Shown here: in pieces, positions 40,726-49,914 of the stretch | How the letters are laid out: every line of letters starts with the position of its first letter | How positions within the stretch are numbered: position 1 is the first letter of the stretch | Assembly (NCBI RefSeq): GCF_013283835.1 | Contig: NZ_CP054052.1 | Span: forward strand, 2,604,001-2,668,000 | Origin: Poseidonibacter lekithochrous | Lineage (GTDB): Bacteria; Campylobacterota; Campylobacteria; Campylobacterales; Arcobacteraceae | Direction of reading: 5' to 3' | Length of the DNA: 64,000 nucleotides | Notes under the pieces: generated by a model | Database searches by the model: none | What the model was told of the DNA's origin: nothing | Seen by the model: the letters and a program-made list of their open reading frames with translations, nothing else | Position numbers and translations under genes: made by a program

Positions 40726-40808
40726 AAAAAAAGGCCTTTGTATTATAAAATTGAGCTATTTTATCTAAAAAGTGCTTAGTGTAAGTTGTAACGGGTCTTA
40801 GAGAGTAT

Positions 40809-40847
40809 AAAAGAAGCAAAAAAACCTAGTTTTTTTATACTTCTTTT
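40809..40847 (-). terminator. Intrinsic terminator after the DUF465 gene
   Basis: AAAAGAAG (40809-40816) pairs with CTTCTTTT (40840-40847). An inner A7/T7 stem surrounds CTAGG. It lies 13 nt beyond the DUF465 stop and is T-rich on the minus strand. Confidence 0.7.
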
Positions 40848-40859
40848 GCAGTTATATAA

Positions 40860-41072
40860 TTAACTATTTTTATGTTTTAGAATAGCGTTATATATTTCAT
40901 CTTTAAGTTTTAATTTTTCTTTCTTTTTGATTTCAACTTGAAACTGATCTGCATGAGATTTTTCCATCTCACAAATTTCTTCATCCAAATTATTATGCTT
41001 ATCAAAAATACTTACAAAGTAATTATCTTTGCTCTTAAGTTCATTAATTAAATCTCTGTGTTCGTGAAACAT
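40860..41072 (-). CDS. DUF465 (YdcH) family small protein
   Basis: The 70-residue protein is an all-helical hairpin typical of DUF465: HEHRDLINELKSKDNYFVSIFDKHNNLDEEI, then a charged coiled coil KKEKLKLKDEIYNAILKHK. Function is unknown. AGAGGA lies before the ATG. It stands alone between argJ and gyrA. Confidence 0.85.
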   Translation of the reverse strand: MFHEHRDLINELKSKDNYFVSIFDKHNNLDEEICEMEKSHADQFQVEIKKKEKLKLKDEIYNAILKHKNS

Positions 41073-41140
41073 TGCTACATCCTCTTAATTTAATTTGTTA
41101 TTAAAGTATACAAGGAGAAAACTTAATATAGTTTAAATTA

Positions 41141-42322
41141 TTAAGTTCTGTAGTCCGCATTGATTTCAACATATTTGTACCCTAAGTCACAACCATATGC
41201 TGTAAAAGATGCATTTCCTACACCAATATCACAGATTACTTTATATTTATCATTTTCTAAAACTTTAGAAGCTTTTGCTTCTTGAGCTTCATCAAAATAG
41301 ATTTCACCTTTATTAAAAACAATTACATCGTTATAAGAAATAACAAGTTTTTCTTCATCACAAGTGATTCTTGAAGCACCTATAGTTGAAGCAATTCTTC
41401 CAAAATTAGGATCTTCTCCATATAAAGCAGTTTTTACTAATAAAGAGTTTGATAAAGCTTTGGCAGCAATTTGGGCTTCTTCTTTTGAAGCTGCGTTAAT
41501 TACTTCAAAGGCAACAGCTTTTTTAGCGCCTTCTCCATCAGCAACCATCATCATTGCCATATCATGCATAACAAGTCTTAAGGCTTCAATAAAAGCTTCT
41601 TTATTATATGCATTTGATTTTTTGTTAGCTAATAACATTACTGTATCATTTGTAGAAGTATCCCCATCAACAGAAATGGCATTAAACGTACTATGAGAAT
41701 TAAGCTCAATAGCTTCTTTCATATCTTCTTTTGGAATATTTGCATCTGTACATATAAAACAAAGCATAGTTGCAAGATTGGGATTAATCATTCCTGCACC
41801 TTTTGATACTGCTCCTATTTTAAATGAGCTTCCATCTTCAAGTTTAACCTCATACATACAATTTTTTTCATAAGCATCAGTTGTCATTATTGCATGAGAC
41901 AAGTTTTGACCACCTTTTGCAGATAAATCAAAAGAGTTTGCACCATTTACAATTTTTTCAATTGGTAATGGATTTCCAATTACTCCTGTACTACTCATAA
42001 TTGGATTAACTAAGTCAAAATTCAAAGAAGAAAAAATTGTATTAATATCTTCAATTCCTTTTTTTCCAGTCATTGCATTTGCATTTTTTGAATTAATTAA
42101 AACAAAATTTGTTTTAAAATTCTCGTCATATTGTAAAAAATGTTTTAGTGGTGCAGCTTGAAATTTATTTTCAGTAAAGACAGCTTCTACATCACAAGGT
42201 TCATTAGTGTAAATAAACCCTAAGTCTTTATCACCACTTGGTTTTAATCCTGCGCTAATTCCATCACAGTTAAAACCATCTATTTGATCAATAAAACCTT
42301 TTATAGGTAAAATTGTAAACAT
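41141..42322 (-). CDS. argJ: Bifunctional ornithine acetyltransferase/N-acetylglutamate synthase
   Basis: ArgJ transfers acetyl groups between N-acetylornithine and glutamate in the cyclic arginine pathway. The 393-residue protein has the self-cleavage site NPNLATMLCFICTDA (nucleophile Thr of ATML), the N-terminal GxxxGLK-like opening and VDGDTSTNDTVMLLAN in the beta chain. The last part GCDLGYKYVEINADYRT is standard. The start overlaps the K+ channel stop as TAATG. Confidence 0.96.
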   Translation of the reverse strand: MFTILPIKGFIDQIDGFNCDGISAGLKPSGDKDLGFIYTNEPCDVEAVFTENKFQAAPLKHFLQYDENFKTNFVLINSKNANAMTGKKGIEDINTIFSSLNFDLVNPIMSSTGVIGNPLPIEKIVNGANSFDLSAKGGQNLSHAIMTTDAYEKNCMYEVKLEDGSSFKIGAVSKGAGMINPNLATMLCFICTDANIPKEDMKEAIELNSHSTFNAISVDGDTSTNDTVMLLANKKSNAYNKEAFIEALRLVMHDMAMMMVADGEGAKKAVAFEVINAASKEEAQIAAKALSNSLLVKTALYGEDPNFGRIASTIGASRITCDEEKLVISYNDVIVFNKGEIYFDEAQEAKASKVLENDKYKVICDIGVGNASFTAYGCDLGYKYVEINADYRT

Positions 42323-43443
42323 TATATATCCTCTGGTTTATTTTTTAAATTAATAATTCTTTTTGATCTAGCAATACCTTTTTGAGAACCAACTAATAAC
42401 AGCTTACATTTAGCATTAATAATTGTTGTTCCTTTTGGCATCTGAATAAACTTACCTTTTGATTCTGTAATACCAATAACTGAAACTTTTAGTCTATCTC
42501 TTAAATGTAAATCTTTAACTTCATGATTAACAACCCAAGAATCTTCAGAAACTATAACTTCTTCCATATCAATAGGTGTATCTCTTTTGTATAAGAATTC
42601 ATCTAAAACATTTTCCATATCTGGTCTAATTGCCATTGCAGATACTCTTTTTGCCATTAATGACGGAGTTGCAACAACTTTATCAGCACCAAGTTTTTTA
42701 AGTCTAATCTTTTCATTTTGTGTTTCGGCATTAGAAATAATTAAAAAAGGACTACGTCCTAGCTCTTTTTCATATAGTCTTACAGATGCAATTAAAGTAA
42801 TATTGTCTGAAATATTTTTTGATAAAGATATTGCGCCTTTTGCAGAACTCAAATGTGATTTAAGAAAAGCAAGCTCTTTATAAGGCTCTTCTTTTACATA
42901 ATATGGATAACCATTCTCTTTTGCTATTTGTTCAATATCTTCACTTGGATCAACTACAACAAACGGAATATGATTTTCCCTAAATTGTTTAGCTAACTGA
43001 GCTGTATATTCATTGTGATAGAAAATAACAAAGTGACGTCTAAGTCTAGCAATTTTATAAAGCATATTTCTTTCCTTATAAAGATCAAATAACCTACCCT
43101 TTACAACAGCATCAATTAATACAGCAGTAGATAATGTAAATAATGCAAACCCAAAAATAATTAATGTAATAGTAAAAAATCTTCCAGCTGGTGAGATAGG
43201 AGCAATTTCTCCAAATCCAACAGTAGTAAAAGTAATACCAGTTTGATAAATAGCATCTAATATTGGAAAATCATCAATAATGATATATCCAAGTGTTCCA
43301 ATCATCATAATGACTTGAACTAATACAAGTGGTAATCTAAAGGGTTTTAATTGTGAGTATATTACGGGGTTAAGGTCGTATTCAGGCTTGGCTGTTCTTA
43401 TTTCCCAGCCAAGTGCTTTTTTTATTCGCTTGAGTAAGCTCAT
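42322..43443 (-). CDS. RCK-domain potassium channel
   Basis: The 373-residue protein has two membrane helices around the K+ filter TTVGFGE (residues 73-79), then an RCK/TrkA-N Rossmann domain (HFVIFYHNEYTAQLAKQF, the unusual YHN in place of GxG) and a TrkA-C-like part. It resembles the H. pylori channel encoded next to rpmB (HP0490, HpKchA), and rpmB is also the upstream neighbour here. It begins with an ATG that directly follows a hairpin, with no ribosome site visible. Confidence 0.9.
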   Translation of the reverse strand: MSLLKRIKKALGWEIRTAKPEYDLNPVIYSQLKPFRLPLVLVQVIMMIGTLGYIIIDDFPILDAIYQTGITFTTVGFGEIAPISPAGRFFTITLIIFGFALFTLSTAVLIDAVVKGRLFDLYKERNMLYKIARLRRHFVIFYHNEYTAQLAKQFRENHIPFVVVDPSEDIEQIAKENGYPYYVKEEPYKELAFLKSHLSSAKGAISLSKNISDNITLIASVRLYEKELGRSPFLIISNAETQNEKIRLKKLGADKVVATPSLMAKRVSAMAIRPDMENVLDEFLYKRDTPIDMEEVIVSEDSWVVNHEVKDLHLRDRLKVSVIGITESKGKFIQMPKGTTIINAKCKLLLVGSQKGIARSKRIINLKNKPEDI

Positions 43444-43466
43444 GAAAGCACTTTTCTAGTGCTTTC
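43444..43466 (-). terminator. Hairpin filling the rpmB-channel gap
   Basis: GAAAGCAC (43444-43451) pairs perfectly with GTGCTTTC (43459-43466), loop of seven. It begins at the rpmB stop and ends at the channel's ATG. It could attenuate transcription after rpmB or control translation of the channel. Confidence 0.6.
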
Positions 43467-43655
43467 TTAAGAGTGTTTTTTAAGAGTTCTTAGCTCTTTA
43501 GCAGAAATTCTGATCTTTTGAGTAGTACCGTCTTCTAAAGTAACTCTTACAGTTCTTAAGTTTGGTAAAAATCTCTTTTTAGTTCTGTTTTTCGCGTGAC
43601 TTACGTTGTTTCCAACCATAGGTCCTTTTCCTGATAATGCACATCTTCTTGACAT
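43467..43655 (-). CDS. rpmB: 50S ribosomal protein L28
   Basis: The 62-residue protein is L28 from start to end: [20 protein letters not shown] and [10 protein letters not shown] with a lysine-rich tail. AAGGAAGAC precedes the ATG. Confidence 0.97.
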   Translation of the reverse strand: MSRRCALSGKGPMVGNNVSHAKNRTKKRFLPNLRTVRVTLEDGTTQKIRISAKELRTLKKHS

Positions 43656-43716
43656 TTGTCTTCCTTATATAGTGAATAATATTTGCGTATTGTATCCAAT
43701 AAATCTTAAGCGTAAT

Positions 43717-44586
43717 TTAAACACTCTGTATAATCTCATTAACTCTTTGTAAATTTTTTAATAATGTATATTTCTTGGCAATATTTCTATTTTGTTTCTT
43801 AATTTTCTTTAATTCATCTTTTTGCATAAGTAGTGCATCAACTTTAAAGGGAGCTGATCTATCACTAGGACTTTCCATAGTAGCGAATACATCAATTAAC
43901 TCTTTTGAATGATTATTAGCAGTTGTAAATACTGCACATTTACAGAACATTGCTTTTAAAACATTAGTTGCAAAACTACTATTATGTGTAGGTAAAAGAA
44001 ATATATCAGAAGCTAAGAATAGTTCATTCATATTATCATAATCCTCAACTAACATAATTCGTTCTGAATAATCAAATTTTGAAAGTTGGAATTTTAATGA
44101 ATATATTTGTTTATGATCAGCTGCAATTAAAGCAATAAAATTGTCTTCATTTAATGAAAATATAGTTTCAATAAATTCTTTTACCCCTGAAGACTTAATA
44201 TTATTTCCAGTAAAAAGAACTATTCTTTTTTTAGGATCAATTTCTAGCTTCTCACAAACTCTTTGTTTTACTATTTTAGTTTTTTCATATTCAAGATTTA
44301 CACTTGGGTAAACAAGTTCAATAATCTCTTCATTTATATTAGCCTTAGAGGACATGTCTTTTTTTAATTTTAAAGAAGGAACAATTACTTTTTTTGCATT
44401 GCTTGCATTTTCTATTGCTTTATCATCAATAGCTCCAGAGTGAAAATATACATCAGCATACTCTTTTTTTGAAAAAGACAGTTTTTTTAATAAACCTTGA
44501 TCTTCTAAAGTTTTAATATTTTCTTGTTTTTCTAATTCTTCAATTAATTTTGTTTTTGCTTTATATGTTATAGATATTGTACTCAT
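43717..44586 (-). CDS. GT4-type glycosyltransferase (short)
   Basis: The 289-residue protein has the GT-B C-terminal domain of family 4: RIVLFTGNNIKSSGVKEFIE (donor-binding loop), RIMLVEDYDNMNELFLASDIFLLP and FATNVLKAMFCKCAVFTT in place of the usual E-x7-E, with Asn where the first Glu is normally found. The N-terminal acceptor domain is shortened. The absent Glu makes catalysis uncertain. It follows an unknown gene with 9 nt gap and lies next to the ADP-heptose operon, so a role in LPS is likely. Confidence 0.78.
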   Translation of the reverse strand: MSTISITYKAKTKLIEELEKQENIKTLEDQGLLKKLSFSKKEYADVYFHSGAIDDKAIENASNAKKVIVPSLKLKKDMSSKANINEEIIELVYPSVNLEYEKTKIVKQRVCEKLEIDPKKRIVLFTGNNIKSSGVKEFIETIFSLNEDNFIALIAADHKQIYSLKFQLSKFDYSERIMLVEDYDNMNELFLASDIFLLPTHNSSFATNVLKAMFCKCAVFTTANNHSKELIDVFATMESPSDRSAPFKVDALLMQKDELKKIKKQNRNIAKKYTLLKNLQRVNEIIQSV

Positions 44587-44595
44587 TAAAACTCT

Positions 44596-45339
44596 TTATT
44601 TGTGAAATGCATAAATTGGGCTTTGCGAAATTTTTATATTATCTTTTTGTAATACTCCAAATTTATCGTAAACTTTATTAAAATCAGTTAACTCTATTAC
44701 TCTATTCCCATGTGTCCAGATAATATCTAATTTCTGTGATTTCTTACTAAGTGTAAGAACATATAAATCTTTTGAAACAGTAAAGTTTTCAAATTTACTA
44801 TTAGCTAAATACTCTTTCATCGTTTCATTAATAGAAATTAACTTCTCAGATAAAGTTGTGTTTTTATATGAAATAAAAAACTTATCAATTTTACGTGAAG
44901 CAAAAACTAACAAGCAATATCTTAGATAGTTATTTAGTTCTTCTTCTTTTGAAATACTATCTTGGAAGTTAAGTTCAAAATAAAGATTATCATTTGTAAT
45001 TCTTTTACTTAACATAGATAAAGAATAATACATATCAATTTTTTTGCTAAAATTGAATATACCTAAGTTTTTCTTTTCCGGTATATCTGAATTCTTAACA
45101 TTTAGATTAATTAATGTTTTATCATATAAAGGAGATTCATTATCAAAAAATGATTTTATTTTTGAAAATAAAAATATTTCCTTCGTATCATTATTATCAT
45201 TGATAGTTAATATAGTTAATTTTTTTTCATCTTTTTTGGGATTTAAAAAATCATCATAATTTAGCTTTTTTCCTTTTAGGATATAAGAAAAAAGAAAAAT
45301 AAGTGGATAAATTAACGCTGAATGTAGGGTACTTTTCAT
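44596..45339 (-). CDS. Membrane-anchored protein of unknown function with glycoside-hydrolase-like C-terminus
   Basis: The 247-residue protein starts with a hydrophobic anchor (SALIYPLIFLFSYILKG). The middle is lysine- and asparagine-rich without motifs. The end, WTHGNRVIELTDFNKVYDKF with SQSPIYAF, resembles the closing strand of GH39/GH5-like beta-barrel enzymes, but no catalytic Glu pair is recognisable. It is divergent from gmhB and sits before a glycosyltransferase, so a role in surface glycans is possible. No firm family. Confidence 0.5.
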   Translation of the reverse strand: MKSTLHSALIYPLIFLFSYILKGKKLNYDDFLNPKKDEKKLTILTINDNNDTKEIFLFSKIKSFFDNESPLYDKTLINLNVKNSDIPEKKNLGIFNFSKKIDMYYSLSMLSKRITNDNLYFELNFQDSISKEEELNNYLRYCLLVFASRKIDKFFISYKNTTLSEKLISINETMKEYLANSKFENFTVSKDLYVLTLSKKSQKLDIIWTHGNRVIELTDFNKVYDKFGVLQKDNIKISQSPIYAFHK

Positions 45340-45418
45340 ATTGACTCTTTTTAAATTTATTTTTGCAGATTATAAAAATTTTACTTCACTATTTCTTAAT
45401 CCAGTTAAAAACATATTA

Positions 45419-45427
45419 TGATATAAT
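45419..45427 (+). promoter_or_regulatory. Extended -10 promoter of the ADP-heptose operon
   Basis: TGATATAAT contains a TG dinucleotide one base before a perfect TATAAT (45422-45427). It lies 34 bases before the TTG start of gmhB. No clear -35 is visible, as expected for extended -10 promoters. Confidence 0.65.
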
Positions 45428-45461
45428 ATTTACCTTTATAATATAACAAGGAATAAAAACT

Positions 45462-45992
45462 TTGAACAATAAAAAAACTATTTTTTTAGATAGAGATGGT
45501 GTTATAAATATTGACAAACATTATCTTTACAAAATAGAAGACTTTGAATTTACAAATAAACTATTTGAAACTTGTAAACATTTTCAATCTTTAGGATACC
45601 AAATAATAGTAATTACAAATCAATCAGGTATTGGTAGAGGTTACTTTAGTGAAGAAGACTTTAATAAATTAACTACATGGATGATTAAAGAATTTAAAAA
45701 TAATAACATTGATATTCTTGATGTATTTTATTGTCCTCATGAACCTAATGATAATTGTGAATGTAGAAAACCTAAACCTGGCATGATTAATGAAGCTTGT
45801 AAAAAATATGAAATTGATTTAAATAACTCGTGGATGATTGGGGATAAACCATCAGATATTGAAGTGGCTTTTAATGCAGGGATTAGTAATTCTATTTTAA
45901 TTAATAGTGAATATACGAATAATAAAGATGAAATAAAAACAAATAATATTGTAACAACAATTGAAGAAACTATAAATATAATCAAGGAATAA
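45462..45992 (+). CDS. gmhB: D-glycero-beta-D-manno-heptose 1,7-bisphosphate 7-phosphatase
   Basis: GmhB removes the 7-phosphate in ADP-heptose synthesis. The 176-residue HAD protein has FLDRDGVINID (nucleophile and acid Asp), the zinc loop CPHEPNDNCECRKPKPGM, and MIGDKPSDIEVAFNAG. The start is TTG (45462-45464) with AAGGAATAAAAACT upstream. It opens a rightward operon of four heptose genes. Confidence 0.95.
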   Translation: MNNKKTIFLDRDGVINIDKHYLYKIEDFEFTNKLFETCKHFQSLGYQIIVITNQSGIGRGYFSEEDFNKLTTWMIKEFKNNNIDILDVFYCPHEPNDNCECRKPKPGMINEACKKYEIDLNNSWMIGDKPSDIEVAFNAGISNSILINSEYTNNKDEIKTNNIVTTIEETINIIKE

Positions 45993-45993
45993 T

Positions 45994-47001
45994 ATGAACT
46001 ATACAGATATCGATTTTAATAAAAAAACTATTCTAATTACAGGAGCTGCTGGATTTATCGGTAGTAGCCTTGCATTCTATTTTCAAGAAAACTATCCAAA
46101 CGCAACTGTAGTTGCATTTGATTGTTTTAGATCAGGGGAAACATTCTCAAATGGAAACCTAAAAAGCTTCGGTCACTTTAAGAACCTACTTGGTTTTAAA
46201 GGTATAGTTGTAAGCGGAGATATTAACGATAAAGTTGCATTAAAAGAATTAGAAGATAACTATAGTTTTGATTATATTTTCCATGAAGCAGCTATTTCTG
46301 ATACAACCGTGTTAGAACAAGATGTAATGATGAAAACAAATGTAAATGCATATGAAGATTTATTAAAAATTGCAATTAAACATAATGCAAATATGATTTA
46401 TGCAAGTTCTGCGGCAACATATGGAGATAGCGATAGATTTGAGATAGGATATGAGCAACCAAATAATGCTTATGGATTCTCAAAAGTTGTGATGGATAAT
46501 GTAACAGCCCAATATCTAAAAAAAGATTTAGATATCTCTATTGTAGGATTAAAATATTTTAATGTTTATGGAAATAGAGAATTCTTCAAAAATAGTACTG
46601 CTTCTATGGTAGTTCAATTTGGACATCAAATAATGAAAGGTTTAACTCCAAAATTATTTGAAGGTAGTGATAAAATTCTAAGAGACTTTATTTATATTGA
46701 AGATATTATCCAAGCAAATATTAAAGCTTGTGCTCCAAAAAAATCTGGAGTTTACAATGTAGGAACTGGAAAAGCAAGATCTTTTGAAGATATTGTAAAT
46801 ATTTTACAAAAAGAATTAGAAATTGATAATGGTAAAGAGTATATACCAAATCCATTTGTAGGTTCATACCAATTCTTTACAGAAGCAAATATTGAATCAA
46901 CAAAAGAAAATCTAAACTATGATCCTAAATATACAATGGAAGATGGAATAAAAGCATATATTCCAGAGATTAAAAGATTATTCAAAACAGAGGTTAAATA
47001 A
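45994..47001 (+). CDS. hldD: ADP-L-glycero-D-manno-heptose 6-epimerase
   Basis: HldD inverts C6 of ADP-D-glycero-D-manno-heptose. The 335-residue SDR protein has the NADP loop ITGAAGFIGSSLAFYF, the catalytic YASSAATYGD and YGFSKVVMD (Tyr and Lys), and NVGTGKARSFEDI. It starts 1 nt after gmhB with AAGGAATA in front. Confidence 0.95.
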   Translation: MNYTDIDFNKKTILITGAAGFIGSSLAFYFQENYPNATVVAFDCFRSGETFSNGNLKSFGHFKNLLGFKGIVVSGDINDKVALKELEDNYSFDYIFHEAAISDTTVLEQDVMMKTNVNAYEDLLKIAIKHNANMIYASSAATYGDSDRFEIGYEQPNNAYGFSKVVMDNVTAQYLKKDLDISIVGLKYFNVYGNREFFKNSTASMVVQFGHQIMKGLTPKLFEGSDKILRDFIYIEDIIQANIKACAPKKSGVYNVGTGKARSFEDIVNILQKELEIDNGKEYIPNPFVGSYQFFTEANIESTKENLNYDPKYTMEDGIKAYIPEIKRLFKTEVK

Positions 47002-47003
47002 AT

Positions 47004-48440
47004 ATGATAAATATAAATAATAGACCAAGTATTTTAGTAATTGGTGACTTAATGATTGATCACTATTTATGGGGAAGTAGCGATAGAATTTCACCAGAAG
47101 CACCAGTACCTGTAGTAGATATTAAAAATGAAACTACAGTTTTAGGTGGAGCAGGAAATGTAATCAATAATCTAAGAAGTTTAGGTAGTGATGTAGGAGC
47201 TATTTCTGTAGTAGGAAAAGACTATATTGCTGTTGAATTAAAAGAATTACTTACAAAAACTGGAACTCAATCATATTTAATTGAACAAGATGGAAGAAAA
47301 ACTTCAAAAAAATCTAGAATTATGGCTTCTAGAACTCAAGTTGTAAGATATGATCAAGAGAGTAAAAATTCAATATCATTAGAATCAGAAAAAAAAGTTT
47401 TTGCTAAATATCAAGAGATATTAAATAGATATGAACTAATTATTCTTTCTGATTATGGAAAAGGTGTTTTAACGGAAAGCTTATGTTTAAAAATTATTGA
47501 TTATGCAAATGAGAAAAATAAGAAAGTTTTAGTTGATCCAAAAGGCGAAGATTATTCTAAGTATTCTGGAGCTTATCTTTTAACACCAAATAAAAAGGAA
47601 GCAGAAGTTGCATCTAAAATTGAGATCTATAATGATGCTACATTAAAAAAATCATTATTAAAATTAAAAGAAGATGCAAATTTAACTCTTTCAGTAATTA
47701 CATTAAGTGAAAATGGAATAGCAATTTTAGATAATGATGAAGTAACTATAAAACCAACAGTTGCTAGAGAAGTATATGATGTAACTGGTGCAGGAGATAC
47801 AGTAATTGCATCTTTAGGATTTGCTCTAAGCTTAGGGAATGATATATATAAATCAATCGAGTTTGCAAACTTAGCAGCTGGTGTTGTTGTAGGTAAAATA
47901 GGAAGTGCTACAACTACAATTGATGAAATTACAGAATATGAATCAAGTTTACATAAATCAAATAGCTATAGCCATATTAAAACTATAGAAGAGATAGCGA
48001 AATTATCTAAAGAGTTAAAACAAAGAGGTAAAAAAGTAGTATTTACTAACGGTTGTTTTGATATCTTACATGTAGGACATGTTAAATATCTTGAAACTGC
48101 AAAAAGCTTTGGGGATGTATTAGTTCTAGGACTAAATTCTGATGATTCAGTAAAAAGATTAAAAGGTCCATCTAGACCTGTTAATACTCAAGAAGATAGA
48201 GCTTATACTCTAGCAGCACTTGAAAGTGTTGATTATGTTGTATTATTTGAAGATGATACTCCATATGATTTAATTAAAACTGTAAGTCCTCAAATACTTG
48301 TAAAAGGTGGAGACTACGAAGGTAAAGATGTAGTGGGACAAGATTTAGTTGATGAATTAAAACTTGTTGAATTTGTAGAAGGAAGAAGTACTACAAGAAC
48401 TATTCAAAGGATAAAAGAAAATGAAGCAAACGATAAGTAA
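47004..48440 (+). CDS. hldE: Bifunctional heptose 7-phosphate kinase / heptose 1-phosphate adenylyltransferase
   Basis: HldE forms heptose bisphosphate and later ADP-heptose. The 478-residue fusion has a ribokinase-like half (residues 1-310; [36 protein letters not shown]) and a nucleotidyltransferase half (from about 345; [31 protein letters not shown]). Both catalytic domains look complete. It overlaps gmhA by 20 nt. Confidence 0.96.
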   Translation: MININNRPSILVIGDLMIDHYLWGSSDRISPEAPVPVVDIKNETTVLGGAGNVINNLRSLGSDVGAISVVGKDYIAVELKELLTKTGTQSYLIEQDGRKTSKKSRIMASRTQVVRYDQESKNSISLESEKKVFAKYQEILNRYELIILSDYGKGVLTESLCLKIIDYANEKNKKVLVDPKGEDYSKYSGAYLLTPNKKEAEVASKIEIYNDATLKKSLLKLKEDANLTLSVITLSENGIAILDNDEVTIKPTVAREVYDVTGAGDTVIASLGFALSLGNDIYKSIEFANLAAGVVVGKIGSATTTIDEITEYESSLHKSNSYSHIKTIEEIAKLSKELKQRGKKVVFTNGCFDILHVGHVKYLETAKSFGDVLVLGLNSDDSVKRLKGPSRPVNTQEDRAYTLAALESVDYVVLFEDDTPYDLIKTVSPQILVKGGDYEGKDVVGQDLVDELKLVEFVEGRSTTRTIQRIKENEANDK

Positions 48441-48987
48441 CGAATTTCAATCACATTTAGAAACAATCAATAATGTAATAAATAATATGGAAGATGAACT
48501 TGTAAGTGCTTCTACATTAGCTGTAGAGACATTAAAAGCTGGTAATAAAATTCTTTTATGTGGAAATGGTGGAAGTGCTGCAGATGCACAACACATCGCG
48601 GCTGAACTTACGGGTAGATACAAAACAGAAAGAAGAGGATTACCTGGAATCGCTCTTACAACTGATACAAGTGCTTTAACTGCAATTGGAAATGACTATG
48701 GTTACGATAGAGTATTTGATAGACAAGTTGAATCTCTAGCTAATAAAGGTGATTTAATCATCGGAATTAGTACAAGTGGTAATAGTGGAAATGTAGTAAG
48801 TGCATTAAAACTAGGTCGAGAACTTGGTTGTAAGACATTAGGATTTAGTGGAAGAGACGGAGGAGCTATGAATGAAATGTGTGATATTAATCTAGTAGTA
48901 CCTTCTAATAATACTCCAAGAATTCAAGAAATGCATATATTATTCGGACATACTATTTGTCAAATAATCGACAATGAACTAAGCTAA
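48421..48987 (+). CDS. gmhA: Sedoheptulose 7-phosphate isomerase
   Basis: GmhA starts the pathway by converting sedoheptulose 7-phosphate to heptose 7-phosphate. The 188-residue SIS-domain protein has [35 protein letters not shown] and ending [17 protein letters not shown] (zinc His). It overlaps the hldE end and its stop lies in a hairpin shared with waaF. Confidence 0.95.
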   Translation: MKQTISNEFQSHLETINNVINNMEDELVSASTLAVETLKAGNKILLCGNGGSAADAQHIAAELTGRYKTERRGLPGIALTTDTSALTAIGNDYGYDRVFDRQVESLANKGDLIIGISTSGNSGNVVSALKLGRELGCKTLGFSGRDGGAMNEMCDINLVVPSNNTPRIQEMHILFGHTICQIIDNELS

Positions 48988-49005
48988 TTATTTATTAATT
49001 AGCTT
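48981..49005. terminator. Shared hairpin between convergent gmhA and waaF
   Basis: A perfect 10-bp stem (48981-48990 with 48996-49005) around a TTTAT loop. It contains both stop codons, 48985-48987 and 48988-48990, which are directly adjacent. Confidence 0.65.
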
Positions 49006-49914
49006 TAGTACATCATCTGAGGTAATTGTTTTCATACAATCATGATGTTTTAAAGGACAAGTCCTTTTCATACAAGGTGAACACTCTAAATATTTTGAAA
49101 CTATTGTTTCTAATGGATTCTTCCATTGATTAGTTTCAGCAAAACTTGTAGGTCCAAAAATAGCAATAGTATTTACTTTATAAACAGCAGCTACATGCAT
49201 CGGACCACTATCATTTGTAATAAAAATATCTAAAGCTGCAATTTTTTCTATTAACTCCGGTATAGTTGTTTTACCTGCCAAGTTTTCATAATTACTCACA
49301 TCATTTTCAATCAAAGTCTTTTCAATATCAGCAGCCATCTCAGTTTCATTTGGACCACCAAATATCATAATATCATACTTTTTTGATAGTTCAATAGCAA
49401 CCTTAGCAAACTCTTCGGGATACCATCTTTTTGCACTTCCATAAGTAGCTCCTGGATTAATACCTAAAGTTGGTTTTTTATACCACTGAGGCTTAAATCT
49501 AAGCATTAGATCACTTGCTTTATACTCAGTATTTAAAGTCTTATTTAAAAAGTCATTATATTTCAATACTTGATGTTTAGTGATTTTTTCTTTTTCAAAA
49601 TTATAGTTCTCTTTAGTATCTAAAAACTTTAATAAAAGTTTTGAGTAAAATGAGCTTCTAAAAGATATAGCATAATCAAAATCTTTTGCTTTTTTTGCTA
49701 ATTGATAAACTGATAAAAGTCTAACTAAACTCTTTTTTGTATTATCAACTATAATATTAGTAATACGCTTGTCATTAACAAAAAGTTGTGTTGATACGTA
49801 TGAACCAACAATAGTAACTTCTGCACCTTTATAGTGCTTTAGAAGGTTTTCAATAGCAGGTGTTGACATAATAGCATCACCTAACCAAGTAGGTATCTCA
49901 ATTAATAACTTCAT
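48988..49914 (-). CDS. waaF: Lipopolysaccharide heptosyltransferase II
   Basis: WaaF adds the second L,D-heptose to the inner core. The 308-residue GT9 protein has EIPTWLGDAIMSTPAIENLL at the start, LGINPGATYGSAKRWYPEEF (heptose/ADP site) and FITNDSGPMHVAAVYKVNTIAIFGPT. The C-terminal cysteine-rich CSPCMKRTCPLKHHDCM is usual in WaaF. It overlaps the upstream glycosyltransferase by 17 nt and is the last gene of the leftward LOS operon. Confidence 0.9.
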   Translation of the reverse strand: MKLLIEIPTWLGDAIMSTPAIENLLKHYKGAEVTIVGSYVSTQLFVNDKRITNIIVDNTKKSLVRLLSVYQLAKKAKDFDYAISFRSSFYSKLLLKFLDTKENYNFEKEKITKHQVLKYNDFLNKTLNTEYKASDLMLRFKPQWYKKPTLGINPGATYGSAKRWYPEEFAKVAIELSKKYDIMIFGGPNETEMAADIEKTLIENDVSNYENLAGKTTIPELIEKIAALDIFITNDSGPMHVAAVYKVNTIAIFGPTSFAETNQWKNPLETIVSKYLECSPCMKRTCPLKHHDCMKTITSDDVLKLINK

